64,000 bases of DNA from Akkermansia massiliensis (GTDB taxonomy: Bacteria > Verrucomicrobiota > Verrucomicrobiia > Verrucomicrobiales > Akkermansiaceae), in the NCBI RefSeq assembly GCF_023516715.1, contig NZ_JAMGSI010000001.1, forward strand, positions 930,001 to 994,000, in the 5' to 3' direction. The notes under the pieces were generated by a model. That model was not told where the DNA came from. It was given only the letters and a program-made list of their open reading frames with translations, and made no database searches. Position 1 is the first letter of the stretch. The number at the start of each line of letters is the position of its first letter. Below are positions 33,574 through 42,210 of the stretch, piece by piece. The translations under genes were made by a program, and so were the position numbers.

Positions 33574-34389
33574 TTAAAGAGGAAGAATGCGCGCTCTCCG
33601 CGCTACTTCTTCCGGAGAAAGGGAGTACAGGCTGTCCAGCAGGGAGACGGCAAAAGAGCCCGGAGCGGGACTCTGTTCAAAGGCCATTTCCCCCGCGATG
33701 CCCATCAATACGGCCGTAGAGACGGCCGCTTGCAAGGGGGAGGAGGAGACGGCGGCGCAGGCGGCGGCCAGCGCGCCCATGGAACAGCCCACGCCCGTGA
33801 CGCGGGACATCATGGCATGGCCGTTTTCCGTGGCAATGACTTGGCGGCCGTCCGTGGAATAGTCCGTGCGGCCCGTGACGAGGACAGCCGCCCCCGTATG
33901 CAGGGCCAGTTCCCTGGCCGCCTGCAGGGCGTCTGCGCTGGAGCTGGTGCTTTCCGGTCCCTTCGTGACGGAGGAGTACCCGGCCAGAGCCATGATTTCA
34001 GAGGCGTTCCCGCGGATGATGCGGGGCCGCCTTTCCTTCAACTGCTCCGCCAGCCGCGTGCGCAGGGAAAGAGCTCCCACGGCCACCGGGTCCAGAACCC
34101 AGGGGATGCCAAGCCGGTTGGCTTCCTGCACCGCCGTCTGCATGACGGCTCCCTGTTCGCGCGTCACGGTGCCCAGGTTGACCAGCAGGGCGCCTGCTCC
34201 GCCGCGGAGCATTTCCACCGCTTCCTCCGCATCGTTAAGCATGGCGGGAACGGCTCCTGCGGCCAGCAGCAGGTTGGCCGTCAAGGGCTGGACGACGGAG
34301 TTGGTCAGGGAGAGAACCAGCGGGGCCGCCTCCCGGATTTTTTCCAGATCGGCGGAGACGGCATGGACGAGGTCGGTTGATGAAGGCAT
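33574..34389 (-). CDS. thiM: Hydroxyethylthiazole kinase
   Basis: 271 residues from ATG 34389; a longer frame to 34503 would overlap thiE and adds a low-quality extension. It phosphorylates 4-methyl-5-(2-hydroxyethyl)thiazole in thiamine salvage. Seen: S-L-T-N-S-V near the N-terminus, G-N-A-S-E-I-M-A-L-A, and the ATP/anion-hole motif G-V-G-C-S-M-G-A, with Cys as in B. subtilis ThiM. Last gene of the leftward metY-cysK-thiE-thiM cluster, 49 bp after thiE. Confidence 0.93.
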   Translation of the reverse strand: MPSSTDLVHAVSADLEKIREAAPLVLSLTNSVVQPLTANLLLAAGAVPAMLNDAEEAVEMLRGGAGALLVNLGTVTREQGAVMQTAVQEANRLGIPWVLDPVAVGALSLRTRLAEQLKERRPRIIRGNASEIMALAGYSSVTKGPESTSSSADALQAARELALHTGAAVLVTGRTDYSTDGRQVIATENGHAMMSRVTGVGCSMGALAAACAAVSSSPLQAAVSTAVLMGIAGEMAFEQSPAPGSFAVSLLDSLYSLSPEEVARRARILPL

Positions 34390-34438
34390 GGCGTTTGAAG
34401 GAATACTCAGTGTCCGGTTGTTTCCGGAGGGAGGACGG

Positions 34439-35053
34439 TCAGGCCAGCGCCCGTGCGGCGGCTTCCGGGTCTTCCGCTCCGCAAATGGCGGAGACGACGG
34501 CAATGCCGGCCGCCGCTCCCGTGGCGCGCACCAGCCGGGCGCGCTCCGAGTCCAGCCCGCCGATGGCGACGACGGGCAGGGGGGACTGGGATGCCAGAGC
34601 GGTAAAGCCCTCCACGCCCAGCACGGGCGGAGCGTTCAGCTTGGAGATGGTGGGAAAGACAGGCCCCATGCCCAGGTAGTCCACCAGGGCGGCGTCCACG
34701 GCGCGGAGCTGGTCCGCGTTGGAGACGGAAAGCCCCAGAATCCTGTCCGGGCCGATCATGGCCCTGACGGCAGGAACCGGCAGGTCACGCTGGCCGATGT
34801 GGACGCCGTCCGCGTCCAGCGCCAGGGCCAGGTCAATGCGGTTGTTGACGATGAAGGGAACGCCGCGGGACGCCAGGAAGTCCCGGATGGGCAGCGCTTC
34901 CCGGTAGCAGGTGCCCGCGTCCGGATTGGTGGAGCGGTACTGCACGATGGTGACGCCGCCGTCCACCGCCCTCTGGACGGTTTCCAGAAGGCTGTGGCGG
35001 CATTTGGCCGCTTCATCAGTGACCAGGTAGAGATGGAGGCTGAATTCTTTCAT
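34439..35053 (-). CDS. thiE: Thiamine phosphate synthase
   Basis: 204 residues, typical length. TIM-barrel enzyme joining hydroxymethylpyrimidine-PP to thiazole phosphate. Seen: Y-L-V-T-D at the start, Q-Y-R (binding the pyrimidine-PP), N-N-R-I-D-L-A-L, D-G-V-H-I-G-Q-R-D-L and the C-terminal G-G-L with phosphate-binding loop. Starts 19 bp after cysK. No thiD or thiC is adjacent, so this cluster handles only the thiazole salvage and coupling steps. Confidence 0.95.
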   Translation of the reverse strand: MKEFSLHLYLVTDEAAKCRHSLLETVQRAVDGGVTIVQYRSTNPDAGTCYREALPIRDFLASRGVPFIVNNRIDLALALDADGVHIGQRDLPVPAVRAMIGPDRILGLSVSNADQLRAVDAALVDYLGMGPVFPTISKLNAPPVLGVEGFTALASQSPLPVVAIGGLDSERARLVRATGAAAGIAVVSAICGAEDPEAAARALA

Positions 35054-35072
35054 GGCTGGAGGATGGGAAGGA

Positions 35073-36002
35073 TTAGTCCGTGAACAGGGGGGTGGAGAGG
35101 TAGCGGTCCCCCGTGTCCGGCAGCAGGACCACGATGGTCTTGCCTGCGTTTTCCGGGCGCTGTGCCACCTGCGTGGCGGCCCAGAGCGCTGCGCCGGAGG
35201 AAATGCCCGTCAGCACGCCGTCCGTGCGCGCCAGCTCCTTGCCGGTGGCGAAGGCGTCTTCATTGGTGACGGTGATGACTTCGTCATACACGGAGGTATC
35301 CAGCGTTTCCGGCACGAAACCCGCGCCAATGCCCTGAATCTTGTGGGGGCCGGCGGTCCCCTGGGTCAGCACGGGGGAAGCGGACGGCTCCACGGCCACG
35401 ATCCGTATTTCCGGATTGCGTGATTTGAGGTACTTGCCTACGCCCGTAATCGTGCCTCCGGTGCCGATGCCTGCTACGAAGATGTCCACCTTGCCGTCCG
35501 TGTCGTTCCAGATTTCCGGTCCGGTGGTCCGGAAATGGACTTCCGGGTTGGCCGGGTTGACGAACTGGCCGGGAATGAAGCTGTTGGGGAGTCCTGCGGC
35601 CAGTTCCTCCGCCTTGGCAATGGCTCCCTTCATGCCCAGCGCGCCGTCCGTCAGCACCAGTTCCGCGCCGTAGGCCTTCAGCAGGTTGCGGCGTTCCACG
35701 CTCATCGTTTCAGGCATGGTCAGGATGATCCTGTACCCGCGGGAGGCGGCCACCGCCGCCAGGCCGATGCCCGTGTTCCCGCTGGTGGGTTCAATGATGA
35801 CGGAATCCGGCTTCAGCTCTCCGGAGGCTTCCGCGGCGTCAATCATGGCCCGGGCGATGCGGTCCTTCACGCTGCCGGCGGGGTTGAGGTATTCCAGCTT
35901 GGCCAGGATGGCGGCGTTCAGGTCGTTTTTGCGTTCGTAATTGGTCAGCTCCAGCAAAGGAGTGCCGCCGATCAGTTCTGTAATGTTTCTGTAAATTCTC
36001 AT
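35073..36002 (-). CDS. cysK: Cysteine synthase (O-acetylserine sulfhydrylase)
   Basis: 309 residues. PLP enzyme making cysteine from O-acetylserine and sulfide. Lys46 in N-P-A-G-S-V-K-D-R is the PLP lysine; T-S-G-N-T-G is the substrate loop, G-T-G-G-T the phosphate-binding loop, and S-S-G-A-A near the C-terminus is conserved. The C-terminus is slightly short compared with E. coli CysK but complete. Lies 36 bp after metY in the same operon. Confidence 0.96.
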   Translation of the reverse strand: MRIYRNITELIGGTPLLELTNYERKNDLNAAILAKLEYLNPAGSVKDRIARAMIDAAEASGELKPDSVIIEPTSGNTGIGLAAVAASRGYRIILTMPETMSVERRNLLKAYGAELVLTDGALGMKGAIAKAEELAAGLPNSFIPGQFVNPANPEVHFRTTGPEIWNDTDGKVDIFVAGIGTGGTITGVGKYLKSRNPEIRIVAVEPSASPVLTQGTAGPHKIQGIGAGFVPETLDTSVYDEVITVTNEDAFATGKELARTDGVLTGISSGAALWAATQVAQRPENAGKTIVVLLPDTGDRYLSTPLFTD

Positions 36003-36038
36003 GGCTTGTAGGAAAAGAGCGTTGTAGCCGTTAAATCG

Positions 36039-37325
36039 TTAGAGAATGGCGCGGAAGCCCTGTTCCAGGTCTTCGAGAATGTCGTCGATATGTTCCGTGC
36101 CTATGGAAAGCCGCACCGTGGAGGGCGAGATGCCTGCCGCCTTCAGTTCCTCCTCCGTCATCTGGGAGTGGGTGGTGGAGGCCGGATGAATCACCAGGGA
36201 CTTGACGTCGGCCACATTCGCGAGCAGGGAAAATAGTTCCAGGCTTTCGCAGAACTTGCGAGCTTTTTCCGTGCCACCCTTGATTTCAAAGGTGAAGATG
36301 GAGCCGCCGCCGTTCGGATAATATTTCCGGTAAAGTTCGTGGTCCGGATGGTCCGGCAGGGAGGGATGGTTCACCTTCTGCACCTGGGGATGAGCCGCCA
36401 GGTAATCCACCACGCGCAGGGCGTTCTGCACATGGCGCTCCACCCGCAGGGAAAGGGTTTCCAGCCCCTGGAGCAGCAGGAAGGAATTGAACGGGCTGAT
36501 GGTGGCTCCCGTATCCCGCAGCAGGGTGGTCCGGATCTTCATGATGTAGGCCAGAGGGCCGCAGATTTCCGCCAGCACGGCGCCGTGGCAGTTCGGGTTG
36601 GGCTGGCTGATGCCGGGGAATTTATCATTCTGCGTCCAGTCGAACTTGCCGCCGTCCACAATCACGCCGCCCATCGCCGTTCCGTGGCCGCCGATGAATT
36701 TGGTGGCGGAATGCACCACCACGTCCGCGCCGTGCTCCAGAGGGCGGAACAGAAAGGGGGAGGCGAAGGTATTGTCCACAATGAGCGGAATTCCGTGGGC
36801 GTGCGCCACCTCCGCCAGCGCGTCTATGTCCGCAACGTTGCAGTTCGGGTTGTCCAGGCTTTCCACGTACAGGGCCTTCGTATTTTCCCGGATGGCCTTG
36901 GCGAAATTGTCCGGATTGCTGCCGTCCACGAAGGTGGTTTCAATGCCGGATTCGGCAAATGTATGGGCAAACAGGTTGTAAGTGCCGCCGTACACGTTGG
37001 CGGCGGAAACGATGTGGTCCCCGGCGCGCGCAATATTCTGGACGGCATAGGCGATGGCCGCCGCTCCGGTGGCTACCGCCAGGGCGCCCGCTCCCCCTTC
37101 CAGGGCGGCGATGCGCTTTTCGAAAACGTCTGCCGTGGGGTTCATCAGGCGGTTGTAGATGTTGCCCGGCTCCGCCAGGGCGAAACGGGCGGCCGCCTGG
37201 TCGGAGTCCTTGAAGACATAGGAAGTGGTGGCGTAAATCGGCACGGCGCGGGCATCCGTGGCCGGGTCCGGATTTTCCTGGCCCACGTGGATCTGGCGCG
37301 TTTCAAAACGATGGTTCTTATTCAT
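36039..37325 (-). CDS. metY: O-acetylhomoserine sulfhydrylase (MetY type)
   Basis: 428 residues, typical of O-acetylhomoserine/O-acetylserine sulfhydrylases (about 430) rather than cystathionine gamma-synthase (about 390). PLP Lys209 in H-S-A-T-K-F-I-G-G-H-G. It makes homocysteine directly from sulfide. First gene of the sulfur/thiamine operon, with its own promoter and an overlapping inverted repeat. The neighbouring Rrf2 gene suggests control by cysteine or sulfide status. Confidence 0.93.
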   Translation of the reverse strand: MNKNHRFETRQIHVGQENPDPATDARAVPIYATTSYVFKDSDQAAARFALAEPGNIYNRLMNPTADVFEKRIAALEGGAGALAVATGAAAIAYAVQNIARAGDHIVSAANVYGGTYNLFAHTFAESGIETTFVDGSNPDNFAKAIRENTKALYVESLDNPNCNVADIDALAEVAHAHGIPLIVDNTFASPFLFRPLEHGADVVVHSATKFIGGHGTAMGGVIVDGGKFDWTQNDKFPGISQPNPNCHGAVLAEICGPLAYIMKIRTTLLRDTGATISPFNSFLLLQGLETLSLRVERHVQNALRVVDYLAAHPQVQKVNHPSLPDHPDHELYRKYYPNGGGSIFTFEIKGGTEKARKFCESLELFSLLANVADVKSLVIHPASTTHSQMTEEELKAAGISPSTVRLSIGTEHIDDILEDLEQGFRAIL

Positions 37326-37334
37326 ATTTTTTTA

Positions 37335-37387
37335 TATTCCTATCGGGAAAGTAGGGAATAGATAGTTAAAGCGGGACGGGATGTCAA
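37335..37387 (-). promoter_or_regulatory. metY promoter with putative Rrf2 operator
   Basis: Read leftwards: TTGACA (37387-37382), 17-bp spacer, TATCTA (37364-37359). The inverted repeat TATTCC (37335-37340) ... GGAATA (37355-37360), spacer 14 bp, overlaps the -10 and predicted start site, where a repressor would block polymerase. Confidence 0.65.
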
Positions 37388-37462
37388 GTGCCGGGTAAAA
37401 AAAGTGGGACATAAGGCCAAAACAAAAAAGGGGCGAAAAAATGTTCAGGCCGGGTGCTCCGG

Positions 37463-37906
37463 TTAAATGCCTGCTCCGTAGTCGCAGCCGATTTCCTTCT
37501 GCTGCTCGGACAGGTCCTCCAGCGTGACGCGGCCCAGGTAATCCTCAATGACCTTTTGCAGCCCCCGCCAGAAAGGCAGCGTGGCGCAGCTTGACGCCCG
37601 CGGGCACGGGCTGTTCTGGGAGGCCGTGCAGGAAAGGGGCAGCAGGGAGCCTTCCGTCAGTTTCAGGATGTCTTCCGTGGTGTATTCCCGGGGATGCCGG
37701 GACAGGCGGTAGCCGCCGGACTTCCCCCGGAAACTCTGAACGAAGCCCGCTTTCAGCAGGATGGCGATAATTTGTTCCAGATACCGTACGGTGATGTCCT
37801 GCCTGGCTGAAATCTCCTTCAGGGAGATGTAGCCGTCGTCATTGTGCTGGGCAAGATCAATCATCAGGCGCAGTGCATAGCGTCCTCTGGTGGAAACCTT
37901 CATCAT
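37463..37906 (-). CDS. Rrf2-family regulator (CymR/IscR type)
   Basis: 147 residues. Winged helix at the N-terminus (K-V-S-T-R-G-R-Y-A-L-R-L-M-I-D-L-A) and recognition segment with G-F-V-Q-S-F-R-G-K-S-G-G-Y. Three Cys in S-C-x7-C-x5-C sit where IscR carries its Fe-S ligands (IscR spacing is x5, x5), so an Fe-S cluster or thiol sensor is possible. Located directly upstream of metY on the same strand; CymR-type members repress sulfur assimilation genes, the likely role here. Confidence 0.9.
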   Translation of the reverse strand: MMKVSTRGRYALRLMIDLAQHNDDGYISLKEISARQDITVRYLEQIIAILLKAGFVQSFRGKSGGYRLSRHPREYTTEDILKLTEGSLLPLSCTASQNSPCPRASSCATLPFWRGLQKVIEDYLGRVTLEDLSEQQKEIGCDYGAGI

Positions 37907-38006
37907 ACCGGATCAATAAACGATATTTCAGGCTGCCCGTCAATCGGGAATGAAGGCACCGCGCGGAATAAGGGAACACGGGCGGACCGCTTCTCCGGCA
38001 GAGGGT

Positions 38007-39113
38007 TCAGTGGATGTAGTGGCGCGGCACCCGGGGGCCTATTCCGGTAAAAATTTCCCAGGAAATGGTACCGGCCTTTTCCGCCAGTTCCGTCACGGGA
38101 ATGTTCGGCCCCATGATCTCCACGGTCATGCCCGGTTCCGGGTGCGGCACCCGGCTGACGTCCACCATGATCTGGTCCATCGTCACGCGCCCCAGTAGCG
38201 GGCAGGAGACTCCGTCCACCATCACGCGGGCGCCCTTGTGGGCCAGGGAGCGCACGTAGCCGTCCGCATAGCCTATTCCCACGGTAGCCACCCTGGTGGG
38301 ATGGTCCGTTACAAAGGTGCCTCCGTAGGAAATGCCGTGCCCCTCCGGCAGCGTGCGCGCCACCGTCAGGCGGGAGAAAAGGGCCATGGCCGGCTTCAAC
38401 TGCGCGGCCCAGGGAGAGGGAATGGGGGAAAAGCCGTACAGCACCAGCCCGGGGCGGCACATGTTGTTGGAGGGAATCTCATAATCCAGGGAAGCGGCGC
38501 TGTTGGCCAGATGGCAGTACTTCAGGGGCAGTTTTTCCCGGATGCGGGCGGCCATCTGTTCAAAGCGGGCAATTTGCCGGAGGGTGATTTCCCGGTCCTC
38601 GTCCGCGCAGGGCAGGTGCGCGCCCAGCCCTTCCATGTACAGGCTGTCCAGTTCCCCCAGGCGGGAGAGCAATTCTTCAAGCTGGTCCGGCAGGAATCCG
38701 CCGCGGCCCATGCCCGTATCCACGGAGATATGGATGGGAAGCGTCTTCCCGTACAGCCGCGCCAGGGAATTGTAGTGCACGGCTTCCTCGATGGTGGAGA
38801 TGAAGGACCGCCAGCCGTTCAGCACGATTTCCTCCCGTTCCTCCGGAAAGGCGGGACCCAGGATATAGGGCCGGGTGCGGCATCCCGCCTGGCTGATGCG
38901 CCGCGCTTCCCCCACGTTGGCGACTCCGAAGAAGGCGATGCCTTCCGAATCCAGGGTGCGGCAGACCTGTTCCAGCCCGTGACCGTAGGCTGCCGCCTTT
39001 ACCACGGGCATGTAATATTCACCCTTGGCCGCCTGCTTGACGACGTTCAGGTTATGGCGGATGGCCCCGAGGTCGATTTCGGCCCAGGCGCGGGGGGGGC
39101 TGGTAACTGGCAT
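38007..39113 (-). CDS. alr: Alanine racemase
   Basis: 368 residues. PLP enzyme producing D-alanine for peptidoglycan. Lys39 in P-V-V-K-A-A-A-Y-G-H-G binds PLP; the second catalytic residue is the Tyr of G-I-S-Y-G-G-T-F. The end of the domain has G-R-V-T-M-D-Q-I-M-V-D-V. Same strand as the Rrf2 gene, 100 bp upstream of it. Confidence 0.95.
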   Translation of the reverse strand: MPVTSPPRAWAEIDLGAIRHNLNVVKQAAKGEYYMPVVKAAAYGHGLEQVCRTLDSEGIAFFGVANVGEARRISQAGCRTRPYILGPAFPEEREEIVLNGWRSFISTIEEAVHYNSLARLYGKTLPIHISVDTGMGRGGFLPDQLEELLSRLGELDSLYMEGLGAHLPCADEDREITLRQIARFEQMAARIREKLPLKYCHLANSAASLDYEIPSNNMCRPGLVLYGFSPIPSPWAAQLKPAMALFSRLTVARTLPEGHGISYGGTFVTDHPTRVATVGIGYADGYVRSLAHKGARVMVDGVSCPLLGRVTMDQIMVDVSRVPHPEPGMTVEIMGPNIPVTELAEKAGTISWEIFTGIGPRVPRHYIH

Positions 39114-39276
39114 GATGGAGAAAGGCGGAGAGGTTGGAAAAAGGAAAGGGGCGGCACGCTGCCCCGGTACGGAGGGATTGTCCGCCTTTGCCCGTGCAAT
39201 GCCAGACGGATTTTTGTCAGTCTTGGTGCAAAAAGAAGGGAGGACGGCAGGGGCAGAGACGCATCCGGCATTCGGG

Positions 39277-40119
39277 TCATTCCGGCTTTTGCGGTAAAGT
39301 GCCGGGGCCGGAGGCAGGTGTTTCCTGCTCTGGATGGGAAGATGCGTGCGGGGCGTCCCGCAGGGTTTTCAGCAGGGCCGCCATGGTGTCTATGTCCTCG
39401 TCCGTCATGGAGGAGAGGCCGTCCAGCTTCTTCTTGATGGCTTCAATTTCCTCCTCCCTGTACGGCATGGGTTCTCCCGCATGGGGATGCAGGAAAAAGG
39501 AGGTGATGGTGCTGGTCAGCGTTCCCACGAAGCCGATGCCCGTGAGCATCAGGAAAACGGCCAGGAATTTTCCGGGAGTGGTGACCGGGTAGGTGTCCCC
39601 GTAGCCCACTGTAGTGGCGGTGACAAAGGACCACCAGATGCCGTTGGGAAGGCTCATGCCTTCCGCCAGATGGATGCCCACGGCCCCCAGCAGGATGATG
39701 ACCAGGGCGGCAATGCAGATGTACTTGAATCCGTTCGTGTTGAAGAAACGCCTGATGCGCGTGGTGAACCTCATGGCGTAGGAGAACAGGTCCAGGTACC
39801 TGGCGAGCCGCAGAATCTCGCCGAGGGAGGCGAACCTGAACAGACGGAACAGCACGTCAAAGGGAATGATGGCCAGCAGGTCCCAGACATGGTCCTTGAC
39901 GAAGAGCCATTTGGACCTGCTGATGGAGAAGCGGACCACGTAATCCAGCACGAAAATCCAGTAAATGACCCGGTCTGCCGTCACTTCCCATTCCGCCGCC
40001 TCGGAAGTCAGGTCAATGGCCGCCAGCGTCACGGCGACCAGGGCCAGCAGGCACATGCCCGTTTGATAGGCCAGCTTCAGGAACAGGAAGTGCCGGGGCA
40101 TGTGGTGGAACGCGTTCAT
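39277..40119 (-). CDS. Kv-like potassium channel protein
   Basis: 280 residues. Six membrane segments as in voltage-gated channels; the S4-like helix (L-F-R-L-F-R-F-A-S-L-G-E-I-L-R-L-A-R) has spaced Arg residues, and the pore carries the K+ filter T-T-V-G-Y-G-D. Cytoplasmic C-terminal coil of about 60 residues, ending in a Pro-rich tail. Likely a voltage-sensing or related K+ channel in the inner membrane. Gap to htpG is 75 bp. Confidence 0.9.
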   Translation of the reverse strand: MNAFHHMPRHFLFLKLAYQTGMCLLALVAVTLAAIDLTSEAAEWEVTADRVIYWIFVLDYVVRFSISRSKWLFVKDHVWDLLAIIPFDVLFRLFRFASLGEILRLARYLDLFSYAMRFTTRIRRFFNTNGFKYICIAALVIILLGAVGIHLAEGMSLPNGIWWSFVTATTVGYGDTYPVTTPGKFLAVFLMLTGIGFVGTLTSTITSFFLHPHAGEPMPYREEEIEAIKKKLDGLSSMTDEDIDTMAALLKTLRDAPHASSHPEQETPASGPGTLPQKPE

Positions 40120-40194
40120 GACGGGGAATGAAAGGAAAAAGCCGTCCCCGGGGCAGGGAGCGGCTTGTGAAAGAGGCCGTTTCCGCCGGAGGCT

Positions 40195-42036
40195 TTATTT
40201 AAGCAGGAGCTGCTCCATCAGGGCCTGGGAGGACTGGGCCAGCACGGCGGGATCGTCCAGCATGCCGGCGCGGAGCAGGGCGGTGTTCGCGATCTGGTCC
40301 GCCACCATCTGGGCCAGTTCCGGATTTTCCGTCCTCAGCGCGGAGAGCTTCTTCACCAGCGGGTTGGAGGGGTTCAGCTCCAGCTGGGGATGGCTTTCGG
40401 GGATTTCCTGCCCCATGGCTTTCATGTACGCCCTCATTTCCGGGCCCATGTCATTGCCGCTTTGCAGGGCCACGGCGGCTCCGCTGACCAGGCGCTTGCC
40501 CAGGGTGACCTTGGAGAATTTGTCCGGGTACAGTTCTTTCAGCCATTCTTCCAGGGCGGTGGCTTCCTCCTGGGGCAGGGCGTCCTTCTGTTCCTCTTCC
40601 AGCTCGGGAAGCTCCACGTCGGCGCGGTCGATCATCGTGACGGGCTTGCCGTCCACGCTGGACAGGGAGTCCAGCACGAACTCGTCCCCGTGGTCCGTGA
40701 AGAAGGCGACTTCGTATCCGCGGGCCTTGAAGGCTTCCAGGTACGGGCTGTTTTCCAGGTGGGAGCGGGAGGGGCCGGTGAGCGCGTAAATGGCAGTCTG
40801 CCCTTCCTTCATGCGGGTGATGTATTCCTCGAAAGAGGTCGTTTTCCCCGCATCCGTGGCGGTGGACTCAAAACGGAGCAGCTTGCCCAGGGATTCCTTG
40901 TTCGGCCAGGAGGTGACCACCCCTTCCTTCAGGTAGCGGGAAAACTGTCCGTAGAATTCCTTATAGGTTTCTTTTTCGTCCCTGGCAAGTTTGTCCAGGT
41001 GCTTGATGAAGCGCTTGGTGATAATGTCGCTGATCTTGCGCACCAGGGAATTGTCCTGGAGCATTTCGCGGGAAATGTTCAGGGGCAGGTCCTCGCTGTC
41101 CACCACGCCGTTCAGGAAGCGCAGCCATTCCGGAAGCAGGCCTTCCGGCTTGGCGTCAATCAGCACGCGCTTGCAGTACAGGGAGACGTTGGCGTCCACG
41201 CGGCCGAAGCCGAACATTTCCGGATTACGCTTGGGGATGAAAAGCAGGGCATTCAGCATGATGGGGGCGTCCGCGCTGAAATGCATGTAGGACAGGGGCT
41301 TTTCATCCGTGTGGGAGATAAACTGGTAAAACTCGTCGTATTCCTCCGGCTTCACGTCTGATTTGGACTTGGACCAGATGGCCTGGACGGTGTTGATGTG
41401 CTCTCCGTTGAAGTTGATGGGGAAGCCCACGAAGTTGGAATAACGGCGCAGGAGCTCCTTCACGCGGTATTCCTGGGAAAACTCCTCATACTCATCCTTC
41501 AGGTGGATGACGATGCGGGTGCCGCGGTCCAGCGGTTCGTCAAGGGTTTCAATGCTGTAGCCCTCCCGTCCGTTGGAAGTCCAGCGCAGGGAGGCCGCCT
41601 CCGGCTCCCAGGAATGGGTAAAGACCTCCACCTGGTCCGCCACCATGAAGGAGCTGTAAAAGCCCACGCCGAACTGGCCGATCAGGTCCGCGCCGCCTTC
41701 CTGCTTCTGCTTGAGGGCCTCCATGAACTTCTTGGTGCCGGAATGGGCGATGGTCCCCAGGTTTTCCACCAGGTCCGCTTCCGTCATCCCTATGCCGGTG
41801 TCCGCGATGGTGATGGTCTTGTTCTCCTTGTCCGTGGTGATGCTGATTTCCAGAGGCTTTTCCGGCTGGTAGATGTTGGAATCCGTCAGTTGTTTCAAGC
41901 GCAGCTTCTCCAGGGCGTCGGAAGCGTTGGAAACGAGCTCCCGCACAAAGATTTCCCGGTCGCTGTAAAGGGCGTTGATGACAATGTCCAGCAGCTGCCG
42001 GACTTCCGCCTGGAATTGATGCGTTTCTGTATTCAT
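40195..42036 (-). CDS. htpG: HtpG, Hsp90-family chaperone
   Basis: 613 residues, usual size. GHKL ATPase domain with S-N-A-S-D-A near the N-terminus, D-T-G-I-G-M and G-Q-F-G-V-G-F-Y-S-S-F; middle domain N-I-S-R-E-M-L-Q; C-terminal dimerisation region. ATP-dependent folding of client proteins in the cytosol. Divergent from the M60 peptidase gene. Confidence 0.98.
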   Translation of the reverse strand: MNTETHQFQAEVRQLLDIVINALYSDREIFVRELVSNASDALEKLRLKQLTDSNIYQPEKPLEISITTDKENKTITIADTGIGMTEADLVENLGTIAHSGTKKFMEALKQKQEGGADLIGQFGVGFYSSFMVADQVEVFTHSWEPEAASLRWTSNGREGYSIETLDEPLDRGTRIVIHLKDEYEEFSQEYRVKELLRRYSNFVGFPINFNGEHINTVQAIWSKSKSDVKPEEYDEFYQFISHTDEKPLSYMHFSADAPIMLNALLFIPKRNPEMFGFGRVDANVSLYCKRVLIDAKPEGLLPEWLRFLNGVVDSEDLPLNISREMLQDNSLVRKISDIITKRFIKHLDKLARDEKETYKEFYGQFSRYLKEGVVTSWPNKESLGKLLRFESTATDAGKTTSFEEYITRMKEGQTAIYALTGPSRSHLENSPYLEAFKARGYEVAFFTDHGDEFVLDSLSSVDGKPVTMIDRADVELPELEEEQKDALPQEEATALEEWLKELYPDKFSKVTLGKRLVSGAAVALQSGNDMGPEMRAYMKAMGQEIPESHPQLELNPSNPLVKKLSALRTENPELAQMVADQIANTALLRAGMLDDPAVLAQSSQALMEQLLLK

Positions 42037-42210
42037 ATGGAAAAATGTGTTACGGGTGCCATTATAGGGACCTCGTCAAGGGGATGGACAGTTTTTAAGC
42101 GGTGGCAGGAACGCCCCATGTCACAAAAACGGCCTTTTTCCGTCCATGTTCCCACTGGAGGATTTTTCCTTGAAACAATTCAGGAAACTGATCAGTATAG
42201 TTTTATAAAC

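Noticed and set aside
33866-35083. 405-codon rightward frame over thiM and thiE
   Set aside because: Antisense to two clearly recognised enzymes; composition Arg/Ala/Gly-rich.
41398-42210. Upstream extension of the M60 frame through htpG
   Set aside because: This part is antisense to HtpG; the ATG at 42211 is directly followed by a proper signal peptide.
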